From contig JAHCSU010000096.1 of NCBI GenBank assembly GCA_023522315.1, positions 1 to 64,000 on the forward strand: DNA of 64,000 nt, written 5' to 3'. The notes below the pieces were generated by a model. That model saw nothing but the letters and a program-made list of their open reading frames with translations, was not told the DNA's origin and searched no databases. The DNA is from Nostoc sp. CCCryo 231-06 (lineage in GTDB: Bacteria > Cyanobacteriota > Cyanobacteriia > Cyanobacteriales > Nostocaceae). The position numbers and the translations under genes were made by a program. Of this stretch, positions 1 to 9,509 are shown one piece after another. The stretch's first letter is position 1; the number at the start of each line of letters is the position of its first letter.

Positions 1-19
1 TAACTCTACTACGGCAGCC

Positions 20-796
20 CTATCTCTTCATACTCTTTTTTTGGCTAAGGTATTGCGCTGTTAATAAATTTTGTTCAATATATGTGGCTTGAACAAAAGC
101 TTGAAAAATTCTTTCATGATGGGGATCGTTAACTGAAAGCTCTGGATGCCATTGCACACCAATTGCCCAAGGGTGATGTTCATGTTCCACTGCTTCAATT
201 ACCCCATCTTCTGGGGCATGGGCTACAACACGCCAACCATCTGGGACTTTGTGTACTGCTTGGTGATGCCAAGAAACTACCGATATGTGAGTATTCTGAA
301 CAAACTTAGCTAGACGGCTTTCTCCATTTATTTTGACTAAATGTTCTGTGGGTAAACGCTTTCCAGGTTCAGGATCTATCCGATGTAATACTGAATTACC
401 ATAAACCTCTGGGACGTGGGGAATGAGAGTACCGCCAGAAGCAACGATGAGAATTTGTAAACCTCGGCAGATACCTAACACAGGTAAATGATGTTGCATA
501 GCATATTTGGCTAATTGCAATTCAAAAGCATCGCGATCGCTATCTATAGAATAAATACTGGGGTGATCTAAACCTTCATACCACACAGGGTTAATGTCTC
601 CACCACCGGATATGATTAAACCATCCAAAGGCTCTAATAATATCGCCGGGTCAGTTTCACCGGGTGGTAATAATATAGGAGTACCACCTGCGGCGCGGAC
701 TGCATCTATATAAACACTTGGCAAAGAAAACGGTAATGCTTCTTGCCGACCGTAGGTTGTAATGCCAATCAACGCCTTTCGAGACCTTCTACTCAT
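20..796 (-). CDS. Gamma-glutamyl-gamma-aminobutyrate hydrolase family protein (peptidase C26, class I glutamine amidotransferase-like)
   Basis: ORF with ISGGGDINP, GICRGLQ nucleophile elbow and WHPE motifs. Confidence 0.9.
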   Translation of the reverse strand: MSRRSRKALIGITTYGRQEALPFSLPSVYIDAVRAAGGTPILLPPGETDPAILLEPLDGLIISGGGDINPVWYEGLDHPSIYSIDSDRDAFELQLAKYAMQHHLPVLGICRGLQILIVASGGTLIPHVPEVYGNSVLHRIDPEPGKRLPTEHLVKINGESRLAKFVQNTHISVVSWHHQAVHKVPDGWRVVAHAPEDGVIEAVEHEHHPWAIGVQWHPELSVNDPHHERIFQAFVQATYIEQNLLTAQYLSQKKSMKR

Positions 797-3700
797 CGTT
801 TTTCTTTGCTCCTAGGGTTTTTAAAGTTTTAATTTGAGCTTCTGTGAGATTCACTGCACCTGTGATATCCATCCCTTCACAGAGTCTGGGAGACCTGAGT
901 GTTTTTTTCAACTCTCCTGTTTCTGTATCCCAAAGTATAATAGTGCCATCTTCACTACTACTAGCAAGAGTTTGACCATCAGCACTAAAGACTACAGACC
1001 AGATTCTTTCTTGATGTCCGGTCAAAGTTTGGTAGAGTTTAGCGGTTTTGATATCCCAAATTTCAATGATTGGGTTTCCCCCTGCACTTGCCACAAAACG
1101 ACCTTTAGGGCTAAAAGCCACAGTCCGCACCCAACCAGTTTCTCCTTTCAAGGTTTGGATACACTTACCTGTAGTTACATCCCAGAGCTTAATCGTGTGG
1201 TCTTCGCTACCACTCACAAGGGTATTACCATCTGGACTAAAACGTACAGACCGCACCCATCCATCATGACCAAAGAGAGTGTTAAGGCATTTACCTGTAT
1301 CTACATCCCACAATTTGATTGTGCAGTCTTCGCTACCACTAGCTAAGATGCTGCTATCTGGACTAAAAGTTACAGACCAGAGCCAGTTTTTATGATTCTC
1401 TTGAGTTTGGCGATATTCACCTGAGTGAATATTCCATATTCTTAATATTTTGTCATCGCCACCACTGGCTAAATAACGACCATCTGGACTAAAAGCCACA
1501 GTCAAAATGCGATCAAAATGGTCTACTAAAGTTTTGCGATGTTGACCAGTTTGAGTATCCCATAATCTGATAGTTTGGTCGTCACTACCACTGGCAATCA
1601 TACTACTGTCAGGACTCAAGGCAACTGCGCGTATTCTATTGGTATGCCCTACCAAAGATTTACTTTCACCTGTATCTAAGTTCCAGAGTTTAATAGTTTT
1701 ATCGTCATTGCCACTAATTAAGATGTTACTACTGGGATGAAAAACTAGAGACCAAGCCCAATCTGTGTAACCTTGAAGAGTTTTGAGACATTCACCTGTA
1801 TGAGTATCCCAAAATTTCACAGTTTTGTCATCGCTACTACTGATTAAAGTTTTACCTTCAGGATCGGTAAAGGTAACAGACCAAACTTTTTCTGTATGTT
1901 CTGATAAAGTCCGGTAGCGTTTGTTAGCATCAATATCCCACAAAATTACCTTATGGTCTTCACTGGCACTAGCCAAAATGCGAGAATTTGGTTCTGGGCT
2001 AAATGCTAGCGATCGCACTCTTTGCGTATGTCCTGGTAAAGTTTGGAGATACTTGCCGCTATGAATATCCCAGAGCCTAATGGTATGGTCATCACTACCA
2101 CTGGCTAAAATCTTACCATCAGAACTAAAGGCAACTGTACGTACCCGCGCTGTATGTTGTCCTTCCAGAGTTCTTATGTAATTTCCCGTGTGTGCATCCC
2201 ACAAAATTACTGTTCTGTCACTACTACCACTAGCTAAAATTTTGCCATCTGGACTAAAAGCAACTCCACGTACCCAATGAGTATGTTTTTCGAGAATTTT
2301 CCAGCATTCAGCAGTATGAACATTCCATAGTCTAACTGTTTTATCTTCGCTACTACTAGCTACTGTTTTTCCATCTGGGCTAAATGCTACTGACCAGACT
2401 CTTTCTTTATGTCCTTGTAACGATCTCAAAAATTGACCAGTTGTGGTATTCCATAATCTGACGGTTTTATCGTCACTACCACTTACTAAGATTTCTCCAT
2501 CAGGACTAAAAGCCACCGATCTAATCCAATTTGTATGCCCTTCTAAAGTTAAAAGTTGATGACCTTTAGCATCTCTGAGGCGAATTTCACTTTTGGTATC
2601 ACCCAAGGCAATCATCGATTTTTTAGAGTTATACGCCACTGCTAAAACAATCCCAAAGGACTCTGTAAACCGTGTTTTGTTTAAATCTGCATTAACAAAT
2701 TTTACATCACGTAAATCTGCTCCTCTTAAATATGCCTGCCATACCGTGAAATTGGATAAATCAAGCCCAGATAAATTGTAGTTATGATAGCGTAATAAAT
2801 CTAAAATATTACCCACAAGATATCCTTTGGGTAAATCCCTAATTTTTTGCTTTTGCTCCTCCAGGAATTTAACTAGTTTTGTATCTAACTCATTAAGATT
2901 TTTAGCAATTGGTTTAATAATTAATTGCATCTGGCTATTTCTTACATAGTCTTGAGCAGTAGCTTTGGCTAAGGCAAATCTATTAAAAAATTGCATCTGT
3001 CCAGAATTTAGCTCTTTACTTACCTGCCGAATCAGAATACCAGTCATATATTCCAGTACGACATTTTGCAGAGTAAATTTACCATCAACGGCTTCAATTA
3101 ATGAGAATCGTTTCAGGTTTTCTAAGGCATTAATTACATCAAAATATATCGGTTTTTCGGTAATATCCTCAAATAACTCCATAGCAGATACTGGCTCTCG
3201 ATTAATTGCCAACCAGTACATAATTTCTTGTTCTAGTTCTGTCAGATGGGTAAATTGCTGCTCTAATAAACTTTCTATTCCCACAAACGGTGTCAAGGTA
3301 ATTTCTTGAGATAAAAATTCCGAAACATTTCCGCTAAATAAATCTTGAATAAAAGTAGAGACTATTTTTAAGGCTAAAGGATTACCACTGTATAATCTTA
3401 CTAGTTTTTGTATTTCCTGGTCTGTACCAGTAAGCTTTTTAGCCTCCAAGATTTTCATTACTTCTAAATCTTTTAAACCTTGGAGTGGTAAATAACAAAT
3501 TAGCAAATTTTCACCTTCTTGCAGAGCAATTTTTTTCGGTTTTATCCGACTTGTAAATACTAAACAACTTTGGTGATGTAATTCTCCGATCCGCTGAATT
3601 AAAATACTATAGTCTTGATATTCATCACGGTATTGTTCTGCATGGGAGCCATCCGCCAGGATTGATTCAAAATTATCTAAAATTAATAAACAACGGGAAG

Positions 3701-4307
3701 ACCTCAAGTGTTCCAGCAGCCGGGTGATTTTTTCATGAATATTACATGTAGTATTAATTTCTTCTTGATTCGACAAAAATTTAATGATCCCATTCAGTAT
3801 TGTCTCTAACTTGGGAGCCTCCCGGAGACTACGCCAGATAATATAATCAAAATCTGACTTTAATTGTGCCGCTAATTTCACGGATAAAGCGGTTTTTCCG
3901 AGTCCACCCATTCCGAGCAACCCCACAATCCGACACCGTTCGTTGACAATCCATTGTCGGAGAGTAGCTAATTCCTCGGTACGTCCGTAAAAAGTGACAG
4001 TATCCGGTGCTTCTCCTAAATCTTGTTTACTGTTGGAGGAGCTTTTCTCAGCCACAGGAACTATCTGATGAGAGGTTCCGTTGATGAGTTCTGGTTTGTA
4101 TTTAGCAAATAATGTGACTAATTCGGATTTTTTAGTGACATCAAATGCTCTATATAGTCTTTCTAGGTACTTTCTGACTGTCGCTGGCTGAATAAGCAGA
4201 ACTTGAGCGATCGCTTCGTCTAACTCCCCAGCCAAAACTAAACGCAACACCTCTTGGCGACGTGGCGTTAGTTTATCGAAGGTTTCATTCAACTGTTGTT
4301 GATTCAT
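789..4307 (-). CDS. STAND ATPase: N-terminal LuxR-like HTH, NB-ARC, short pentapeptide stretch, about 14 WD40 repeats
   Basis: GLLGMGGLGKTALSVKLA P-loop, CLLILDNFES Walker B, LRGADLRDVKFVNADL, 14 SPDGxxLASGSxDxTIxLWD units; likely start is MNQQQ at 4307 rather than the upstream codon of the ORF track. Confidence 0.9.
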   Translation of the reverse strand: MNQQQLNETFDKLTPRRQEVLRLVLAGELDEAIAQVLLIQPATVRKYLERLYRAFDVTKKSELVTLFAKYKPELINGTSHQIVPVAEKSSSNSKQDLGEAPDTVTFYGRTEELATLRQWIVNERCRIVGLLGMGGLGKTALSVKLAAQLKSDFDYIIWRSLREAPKLETILNGIIKFLSNQEEINTTCNIHEKITRLLEHLRSSRCLLILDNFESILADGSHAEQYRDEYQDYSILIQRIGELHHQSCLVFTSRIKPKKIALQEGENLLICYLPLQGLKDLEVMKILEAKKLTGTDQEIQKLVRLYSGNPLALKIVSTFIQDLFSGNVSEFLSQEITLTPFVGIESLLEQQFTHLTELEQEIMYWLAINREPVSAMELFEDITEKPIYFDVINALENLKRFSLIEAVDGKFTLQNVVLEYMTGILIRQVSKELNSGQMQFFNRFALAKATAQDYVRNSQMQLIIKPIAKNLNELDTKLVKFLEEQKQKIRDLPKGYLVGNILDLLRYHNYNLSGLDLSNFTVWQAYLRGADLRDVKFVNADLNKTRFTESFGIVLAVAYNSKKSMIALGDTKSEIRLRDAKGHQLLTLEGHTNWIRSVAFSPDGEILVSGSDDKTVRLWNTTTGQFLRSLQGHKERVWSVAFSPDGKTVASSSEDKTVRLWNVHTAECWKILEKHTHWVRGVAFSPDGKILASGSSDRTVILWDAHTGNYIRTLEGQHTARVRTVAFSSDGKILASGSDDHTIRLWDIHSGKYLQTLPGHTQRVRSLAFSPEPNSRILASASEDHKVILWDIDANKRYRTLSEHTEKVWSVTFTDPEGKTLISSSDDKTVKFWDTHTGECLKTLQGYTDWAWSLVFHPSSNILISGNDDKTIKLWNLDTGESKSLVGHTNRIRAVALSPDSSMIASGSDDQTIRLWDTQTGQHRKTLVDHFDRILTVAFSPDGRYLASGGDDKILRIWNIHSGEYRQTQENHKNWLWSVTFSPDSSILASGSEDCTIKLWDVDTGKCLNTLFGHDGWVRSVRFSPDGNTLVSGSEDHTIKLWDVTTGKCIQTLKGETGWVRTVAFSPKGRFVASAGGNPIIEIWDIKTAKLYQTLTGHQERIWSVVFSADGQTLASSSEDGTIILWDTETGELKKTLRSPRLCEGMDITGAVNLTEAQIKTLKTLGAKKNDE

Positions 4308-4791
4308 ATCGTTTGGCGGCTTTCCACCTAACATCCGATTTAGTGACTAAGAATAGCTTACAATCTAAAAGCTTTTGTGACACTTGTCACTTGTACGGAA
4401 ATCTTGATTTTTTGAGATACTCAATTGATGGGGAATGTGGAATATAGTAACGTGCTGATTGCTAAGGAGCCTTGAGCCAAAAGGCTTTGAGCAATCTACA
4501 CTCTGCTGGCGTATTTCACTACAGCCATACAAATAAAATTTTTCGCTTAACTGCTTGACAGTAATCGGATAGCCATGAGATAGTTCTATACATGAGACAG
4601 TTGTCACATATTACGACACCTGGTTCCTGGAAAAACACAATTAAAAACTGCCCACTCAATCATGTAAGCAAATCCCCTGGTAGATTCCTGTTCACAAAGG
4701 TGACACCTTTCTTTTTAGCAATTGAACGGTTGACACATTTGTAATTTTTAACTGAGAGTCTAGCACTGGTCTAGCATAAGGTTTCGTAACT

Positions 4792-5082
4792 ATGCCCAGA
4801 GAAACTAGCGAAGCGAATGAAGTTGACAGAATTGTGACTCAGCTGCTGGTAATTCTTCTTACTTGTTGGCATGAGACTGGATTCGGTCACATAGAAGTTA
4901 AAAGCGAACGAATTAAGCGTGGTCAAATTGTGGTGACTATCATGGGTTCTACCCACTATCGATATGTCATCAATAACGAGGATTTACAAAATTGGTTGAT
5001 GGATGAGAAGAAATCGGATTACGCTACAAGTGAAGCGCAAATTCTAACACAATTGAATAAGTATCAGCAAACAACAGAATAA
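4792..5082 (+). CDS. Conserved hypothetical protein
   Basis: Intact 96 aa ORF with ATG, intergenic position, coding-like composition. Confidence 0.6.
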   Translation: MPRETSEANEVDRIVTQLLVILLTCWHETGFGHIEVKSERIKRGQIVVTIMGSTHYRYVINNEDLQNWLMDEKKSDYATSEAQILTQLNKYQQTTE

Positions 5083-5259
5083 TTAGATATTCTTCTCAAA
5101 AATAAGTAAAGCTTAGGTATAGTTGTGACGACTAACCAATAGCAAGATGAAGAAAATACAGTCGAAAATATGCAACCCCTAGCCATGATAAATGTGATTT
5201 TTACAAGGCAGGAAAAGTTTATCTAACTTTTCCTGCCTTATATTTTAAGGGGTGATTGA

Positions 5260-5541
5260 TTGATAGAAAAAGTTAGCAAATTTTTGGAGAGCATAAGTAT
5301 GAAAACTCAACAAGAAAATAAAAATAACTTCTTATTTCGGTTAGCCTCAAGATTTTTAAAATACCTGCTACTGTTTGTATTTGGCTTGGCGATTACCTTT
5401 GTTATTTCTAGTATTGTGGGATTAGGGGGTGTGACTCAAATGCTGTTACCTGTGATTGCAGACTTGTTGGCAAAATTGACTATTATTCTAATATGTTTGT
5501 TTGCCGCCGCCATAATTATTGAGTCTTTACTAAAAAAATAA
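5260..5541 (+). CDS. Small membrane protein, hypothetical
   Basis: Two hydrophobic stretches; start may be the ATG at about 5299. Confidence 0.5.
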   Translation: MIEKVSKFLESISMKTQQENKNNFLFRLASRFLKYLLLFVFGLAITFVISSIVGLGGVTQMLLPVIADLLAKLTIILICLFAAAIIIESLLKK

Positions 5542-5720
5542 ATTGATCGGCATCTCATAGATGGCTAATGATTCAATACCGTTCAGTTAAGGCTAAAAAT
5601 CAATATCCATGTAGGTTGAATTGAGCAATAAAATTCCACCTATGCGAAGCTTAATGTTTTGCACTCCGCTCTATCCAACCTACAATATACTTGACTTTGA
5701 CTGAAATGTATTGCAATGCA

Positions 5721-5817
5721 CTAGTACCGCAAGGCGGAAGTCAAAAGTCAAAATGAATACAGTGTAGGCGTTTCGTTGATTTGGAATGGGTTGTTTATTT
5801 CCGCCACGCTGTACTAG
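5721..5817. mobile_element. MITE-like element, TIR CTAGTACMGC..GGCGGAA
   Basis: CTAGTACCGCAAGGCGGAAG at left end, inverted TTTCCGCCACGCTGTACTAG at right end, 97 bp, no ORF. Confidence 0.7.
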
Positions 5818-5906
5818 GAGGCCAAAACTATCTTAGTTTGATTGGCATTACTATGAACTAGAAGCAGAAGTATTGAATCTTAAGATTTTAAGGTCGTAGC
5901 CAAGTT

Positions 5907-6281
5907 ATGTATTGGCAGATGCTGAATATTGAGGGTGCGGTTGATGAAACCAAACGGATCAGAAGTATGAAATTTAAATCCTCTGCACAATCCATGAATA
6001 ACAAACCAACTCCTAGTGATCATTCCACAATCGAACTATCCATTACCCAAGAACGCTTGCGCCAAGCACGTTACAGTTTTAACCTGTCCTTGATTGCCAC
6101 CACAGTATCTTTCTTTATTGGCTTTGTAGGCGCTGGGCTAATTTTGTCAAATAAAATTCCAGAAGGAACTGTTGCTGCTGCTGGAGGTTTGGTTTCAAGT
6201 GTACGTTGCATTCAACTTGCTAAGGACGCAAACGATAGACTTGACAAGATTTTAGCAGAAATAAAGAACGAAAAAAATTAA
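5907..6281 (+). CDS. Cyanobacterial TRADD-N-associated 2-TM domain-like protein
   Basis: ERLRQARYSFNLSLIATTVSFFIGFVGAGLIL...TVAAAGGLVSSVRCIQLAKDANDRLDKI pattern (two TM helices followed by ANxRLDKI); likely start at an internal Met. Confidence 0.6.
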   Translation: MYWQMLNIEGAVDETKRIRSMKFKSSAQSMNNKPTPSDHSTIELSITQERLRQARYSFNLSLIATTVSFFIGFVGAGLILSNKIPEGTVAAAGGLVSSVRCIQLAKDANDRLDKILAEIKNEKN

Positions 6282-6680
6282 ATGCTAAAATCATGGGATT
6301 GACTTCCCCTCCGCAACTATACCAATTAGCGATCGCTCAACTGAGAGCATCCACTTTTTGCGATCGCAAAAAGTGGACAAGACCCTTAATCCTGGTTAAG
6401 TCGTCACCCCAAGCAGGTATCGCCATTTCCAGTAACAAAACTTTATAGGTAGAAGCACAGGACAAGCAGGTAGCTATGCCTGCCGCAGGCATAGCGATCG
6501 CCTTAGAAAATACCCAAGGCGAAACACTTTTTAAATATTCTGAGCAATTGACAATTAATTTTTTTTGAGAGTGCCTTCAGGTATAAGCAACTTTTTTAGC
6601 AGTTTCTGTTCTCGTAAATTATACGCGAACAAATAATTCTTTACTCCACCACCTATTTTCCCTTAACCGAGCAGTATTGA

Positions 6681-6770
6681 GAGGAGCGTGCCTTTCGTGT
6701 TGCTTGGAGTGCTGTGAAACGCGATTACGAAAAAGGCAACGATGGGCAGTGGCACAAAAAGCTAGAATAG
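6681..6770 (+). pseudogene. ChaB family C-terminal remnant
   Basis: Frame reads EERAFRVAWSAVKRDYEKGNDGQWHKKLE*, preceded by in-frame TGA at 6678 and no start codon. Confidence 0.6.
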
Positions 6771-6836
6771 CTGGGATGGTAATTAAGCCGTTTGATTAAT
6801 TTTGCACAAAAAAACTTTGTTAAAAAGGAAATCCTT

Positions 6837-7370
6837 ATGAATTACCTTGTTGCAGTTTTACCAGATCGAATACAAGTAGAAGCCGCCTACTCTGCTCTGG
6901 AAAAAGCCGGCTTGCCAACTTCACAAGTCAATATTTTGGGCGATGGTTATTTAAGCGCTGATGAATTTGGACTAATTGATCCCGACAAGCAAGCCCGCAA
7001 ACAATCAAATCGGCTCTTGGGGGGGCTTGTACTCTTTGGATTTGTTGCAGGTTATGCCTTCAACCATCTCACAGAAGTTGAAATATTTCCCCAGTTTGCT
7101 CGATTTGGCAATGAATTTCTTGCTGGGATCTTAGGAGCTATAGGCGGTGCTTTGGGCGCTGGTTTAATCGGTCGAAGTGTCGGGTTAACAGTTAGCAGTG
7201 GCGATGCTTTACCTTATCGTAACCGTCTGAATGCTGGTAAATACTTAATTGCAGTTACCGGAAATGAGGATTTAATACGCGAAGCTACACGCGTACTGCG
7301 TCAATTTGAACCAGAAAATATTCAAGGCTATACAGATTATTCACAAAAGAGCAAACTTGTGGGGAATTAA
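6837..7370 (+). CDS. Glycine-zipper membrane protein (general-stress/permeability-like), hypothetical
   Basis: ATG at 6837 with upstream AAGGAA; MNYLVAVLPDRIQVEAAYSALEKAG... GGALGAGLIGRSVG. Confidence 0.75.
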   Translation: MNYLVAVLPDRIQVEAAYSALEKAGLPTSQVNILGDGYLSADEFGLIDPDKQARKQSNRLLGGLVLFGFVAGYAFNHLTEVEIFPQFARFGNEFLAGILGAIGGALGAGLIGRSVGLTVSSGDALPYRNRLNAGKYLIAVTGNEDLIREATRVLRQFEPENIQGYTDYSQKSKLVGN

Positions 7371-7457
7371 GCCAAAATTTTTGAGTTCTAAATGTGCAAT
7401 TTTTCTATTAGATTTCTAAAAAAGCTAATCTACATCGGGTTCAACGCCGAGCGATGT

Positions 7458-8201
7458 CTAACGACAAGCCACTTCGTGTCTACGCAATTGTGCAATCAAC
7501 CGTTCAGCCCGTTGTTTTTCTTTTTCAGCCCGTTGACTTTCTTGTTCTGTAGAAGTCAATACCCAGCAGCCTGTCCAATCATACCAGGGTAACCAGGGCT
7601 GTTCTACATCTTGATAGCGTCCCCGCCACACACCCAATCCTAATTCTAGTTCTGGTATCCAAAAGCGTTGCTCTGACAGTGCTATCTCAGCATAACGACC
7701 ACCATCTAATTTAAATACTCTTAACTCATATTTATAGCGATCAAATACTACATAATAAGGAACACGCAGAATCTGCTCATATACTTCCCATTTTCCTGGT
7801 GGTTGCTTGATATCCCGCAATGTCTGCCCTAAGTCTTCCTTTTCAGTACCTGGAGACAGCAACTCAACCACAATAAAAGGATGAACTCCCTCTTGCCAAA
7901 CGACATAACTTAAGCGTAAATCTCGTTGTTCGTAGAGACGGGAAACACCTAAAACGGCAAACCAATCTGGTCGTTTATGCCACAGTGGATGGCGCGGGTC
8001 ATAATAAAGATTCAGATCGCTAGCAACAAATATCTGGTCGCTAGGGTAATTCTGTGGACGAAAGGTTTCGTCTAACAGACGAGGTTGCAATAAATGAAAC
8101 TGATCGGGCAAACCAGGCTCCTCAGGATCTTCACTGGGAAGATCATACATGGTCGGCAATACATCTTTTGGCGATCGCGGCGGGTCGGTTTGATACATCA
8201 T
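7458..8201 (-). CDS. Uma2 family endonuclease (DUF820)
   Basis: SDLNLYYDPRHPLWHKRPDWFAVLGVSR.. VVELLSPGTEKEDLG .. YEQILRVPYYVVFDRYKYELRVF. Confidence 0.9.
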   Translation of the reverse strand: MMYQTDPPRSPKDVLPTMYDLPSEDPEEPGLPDQFHLLQPRLLDETFRPQNYPSDQIFVASDLNLYYDPRHPLWHKRPDWFAVLGVSRLYEQRDLRLSYVVWQEGVHPFIVVELLSPGTEKEDLGQTLRDIKQPPGKWEVYEQILRVPYYVVFDRYKYELRVFKLDGGRYAEIALSEQRFWIPELELGLGVWRGRYQDVEQPWLPWYDWTGCWVLTSTEQESQRAEKEKQRAERLIAQLRRHEVACR

Positions 8202-8234
8202 AAAGTAATCCTGATGATGAAACTCTCAGTTCTA

Positions 8235-8526
8235 TTATGATTCAAACAAGACTAAGCCATACTTCTCACCAGTAGGCAAAAAGCCAATTCCTCGATAAAC
8301 TGCTTGGTTATTATGACCTGTAAACAAGATAGCGCGTTTTACTAAGAGCGATCGCGCATCTACCAACGAGCCTGCTACCAAAACCCAATGCATAGCCGTA
8401 GCTTGACGGGCTTCAATTATGCGATCGCAAGCAGGTCTTAAACTGGGAGTATCGGTGTGTTGCAAGAGAAATTCTTCTAGCGATACTTCTTCTTCTCTTG
8501 CCGGACTTTGGATTTTTTCAGAAGTT
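8235..8526 (-). pseudogene. Possible GNAT acetyltransferase C-terminal remnant
   Basis: Short ORF ending AILFTGHNNQAVYRGIGFLPTGEKYGLVLFES; no acetyl-CoA binding motif or full N-terminus. Confidence 0.4.
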
Positions 8527-8553
8527 GTTAATTATTATAATAACAATAATTAA

Positions 8554-9399
8554 AATATAAACAAGAAGGCATTACAAAATGAAATCAAAGAGATCCAGAG
8601 ATATACAGATAACCGGGTAGAGGCAATCCAAAACAAAGCTGAACAACAAAACCAATCAGAAAACACAAATTCAAGTTCTGAAAATGATGTTAATAAATTG
8701 AAACAAAGCAAATAAGAAATTAAAGAGTTAAGTATAATATCACAAAAAAATACTGAATTTAAAAGTACAGAGCTAACAACACTAAATAATAATCTTGCTG
8801 AATTGAATGCACAATATAGCAAAATGCAATCCGTAAATGAGAAGTATAATGAATTTCTTCTCCAACTAAGTTTAGCTATTTCGGCAGGAACATTAGGTAG
8901 CATTATCAGTATTTTAATCAGAATTGAAGAATTTCAAAAGAAGAAATATTCTGATCCACTAACTCCATTCCTTGTTGGTGCTTTTAAACCAATGATCGGA
9001 GGAGCATTTTCTGTTTTGTTTTTAGCCTTGATTAACTCTGGAATAATATTAATGTTTATTAATCCAAGTGTCTTTAAGCTAAATCCAACTACCAATCAAC
9101 AATCATCTCAAGACCAACAAAGGTCTTTGATTTTTGTAATAGCATTCGTTGTTGGTTTTAGTGAAAGGCTTGCCAAGGATTTTATCGGCAAAGCAGAAGA
9201 AATAGCAGGTGCTAACCGAGATAATCTTGAATATAAATCAGTTACTAATGAATTATCAATCGATGTAGATAGTTTAAATATGTCACAAAAGAAAGTAGCT
9301 AATAGTGTAGTTGTTTCAAATACACTGCCAAATCAAATAGATAGTAGTGATTCCCTAAATGGTGGAGATGATTTAGATCCTAACAAAGGCGATCGCTAA
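8554..9399 (+). pseudogene. Coiled-coil/two-TM membrane protein, interrupted by an in-frame TAA and lacking a 5' start
   Basis: Same frame reads coiled coil EIKEIQRYTDNRVEAIQNKAEQQNQ...KLKQSK*EIKELSIISQKNTEFKSTELTTLNNNLAELNAQYSK... then TM region ending VGFSERLAKDFIGKAEEI; stop at 8713-8715; the annotated ORF starts only at a TTG (8803). Confidence 0.6.
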
Positions 9400-9406
9400 T
9401 TTTAAC

Positions 9407-9508
9407 TATAGCGGTTCCCATTCAGATGCAGTACAACATTGTATCGTGAGGTGTAGGGGCACGGCAGTGCCGTGCCCCTACGGGTGTACTCAATCGAGAA
9501 CCGCTATA
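9407..9508. mobile_element. MITE-like element, TIR TATAGCGGTTC (copy A)
   Basis: TATAGCGGTTC...GAACCGCTATA; internal hairpin GTAGGGGCACGGCAGTGCCGTGCCCCTAC. Confidence 0.8.
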
Positions 9509-9509
9509 T

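Noticed and set aside
834-1346. + strand ORF of 170 aa (and 1048-1269)
   Set aside because: Antisense to the WD40 repeats; open only because of the repeat codon pattern.
4365-4607. 80-aa minus ORF upstream of the STAND gene
   Set aside because: No motifs, non-ATG-like context, overlaps other spurious ORF; not supported.
7392-7592. 66-aa + ORF
   Set aside because: Antisense to the 3' end of the Uma2 gene.
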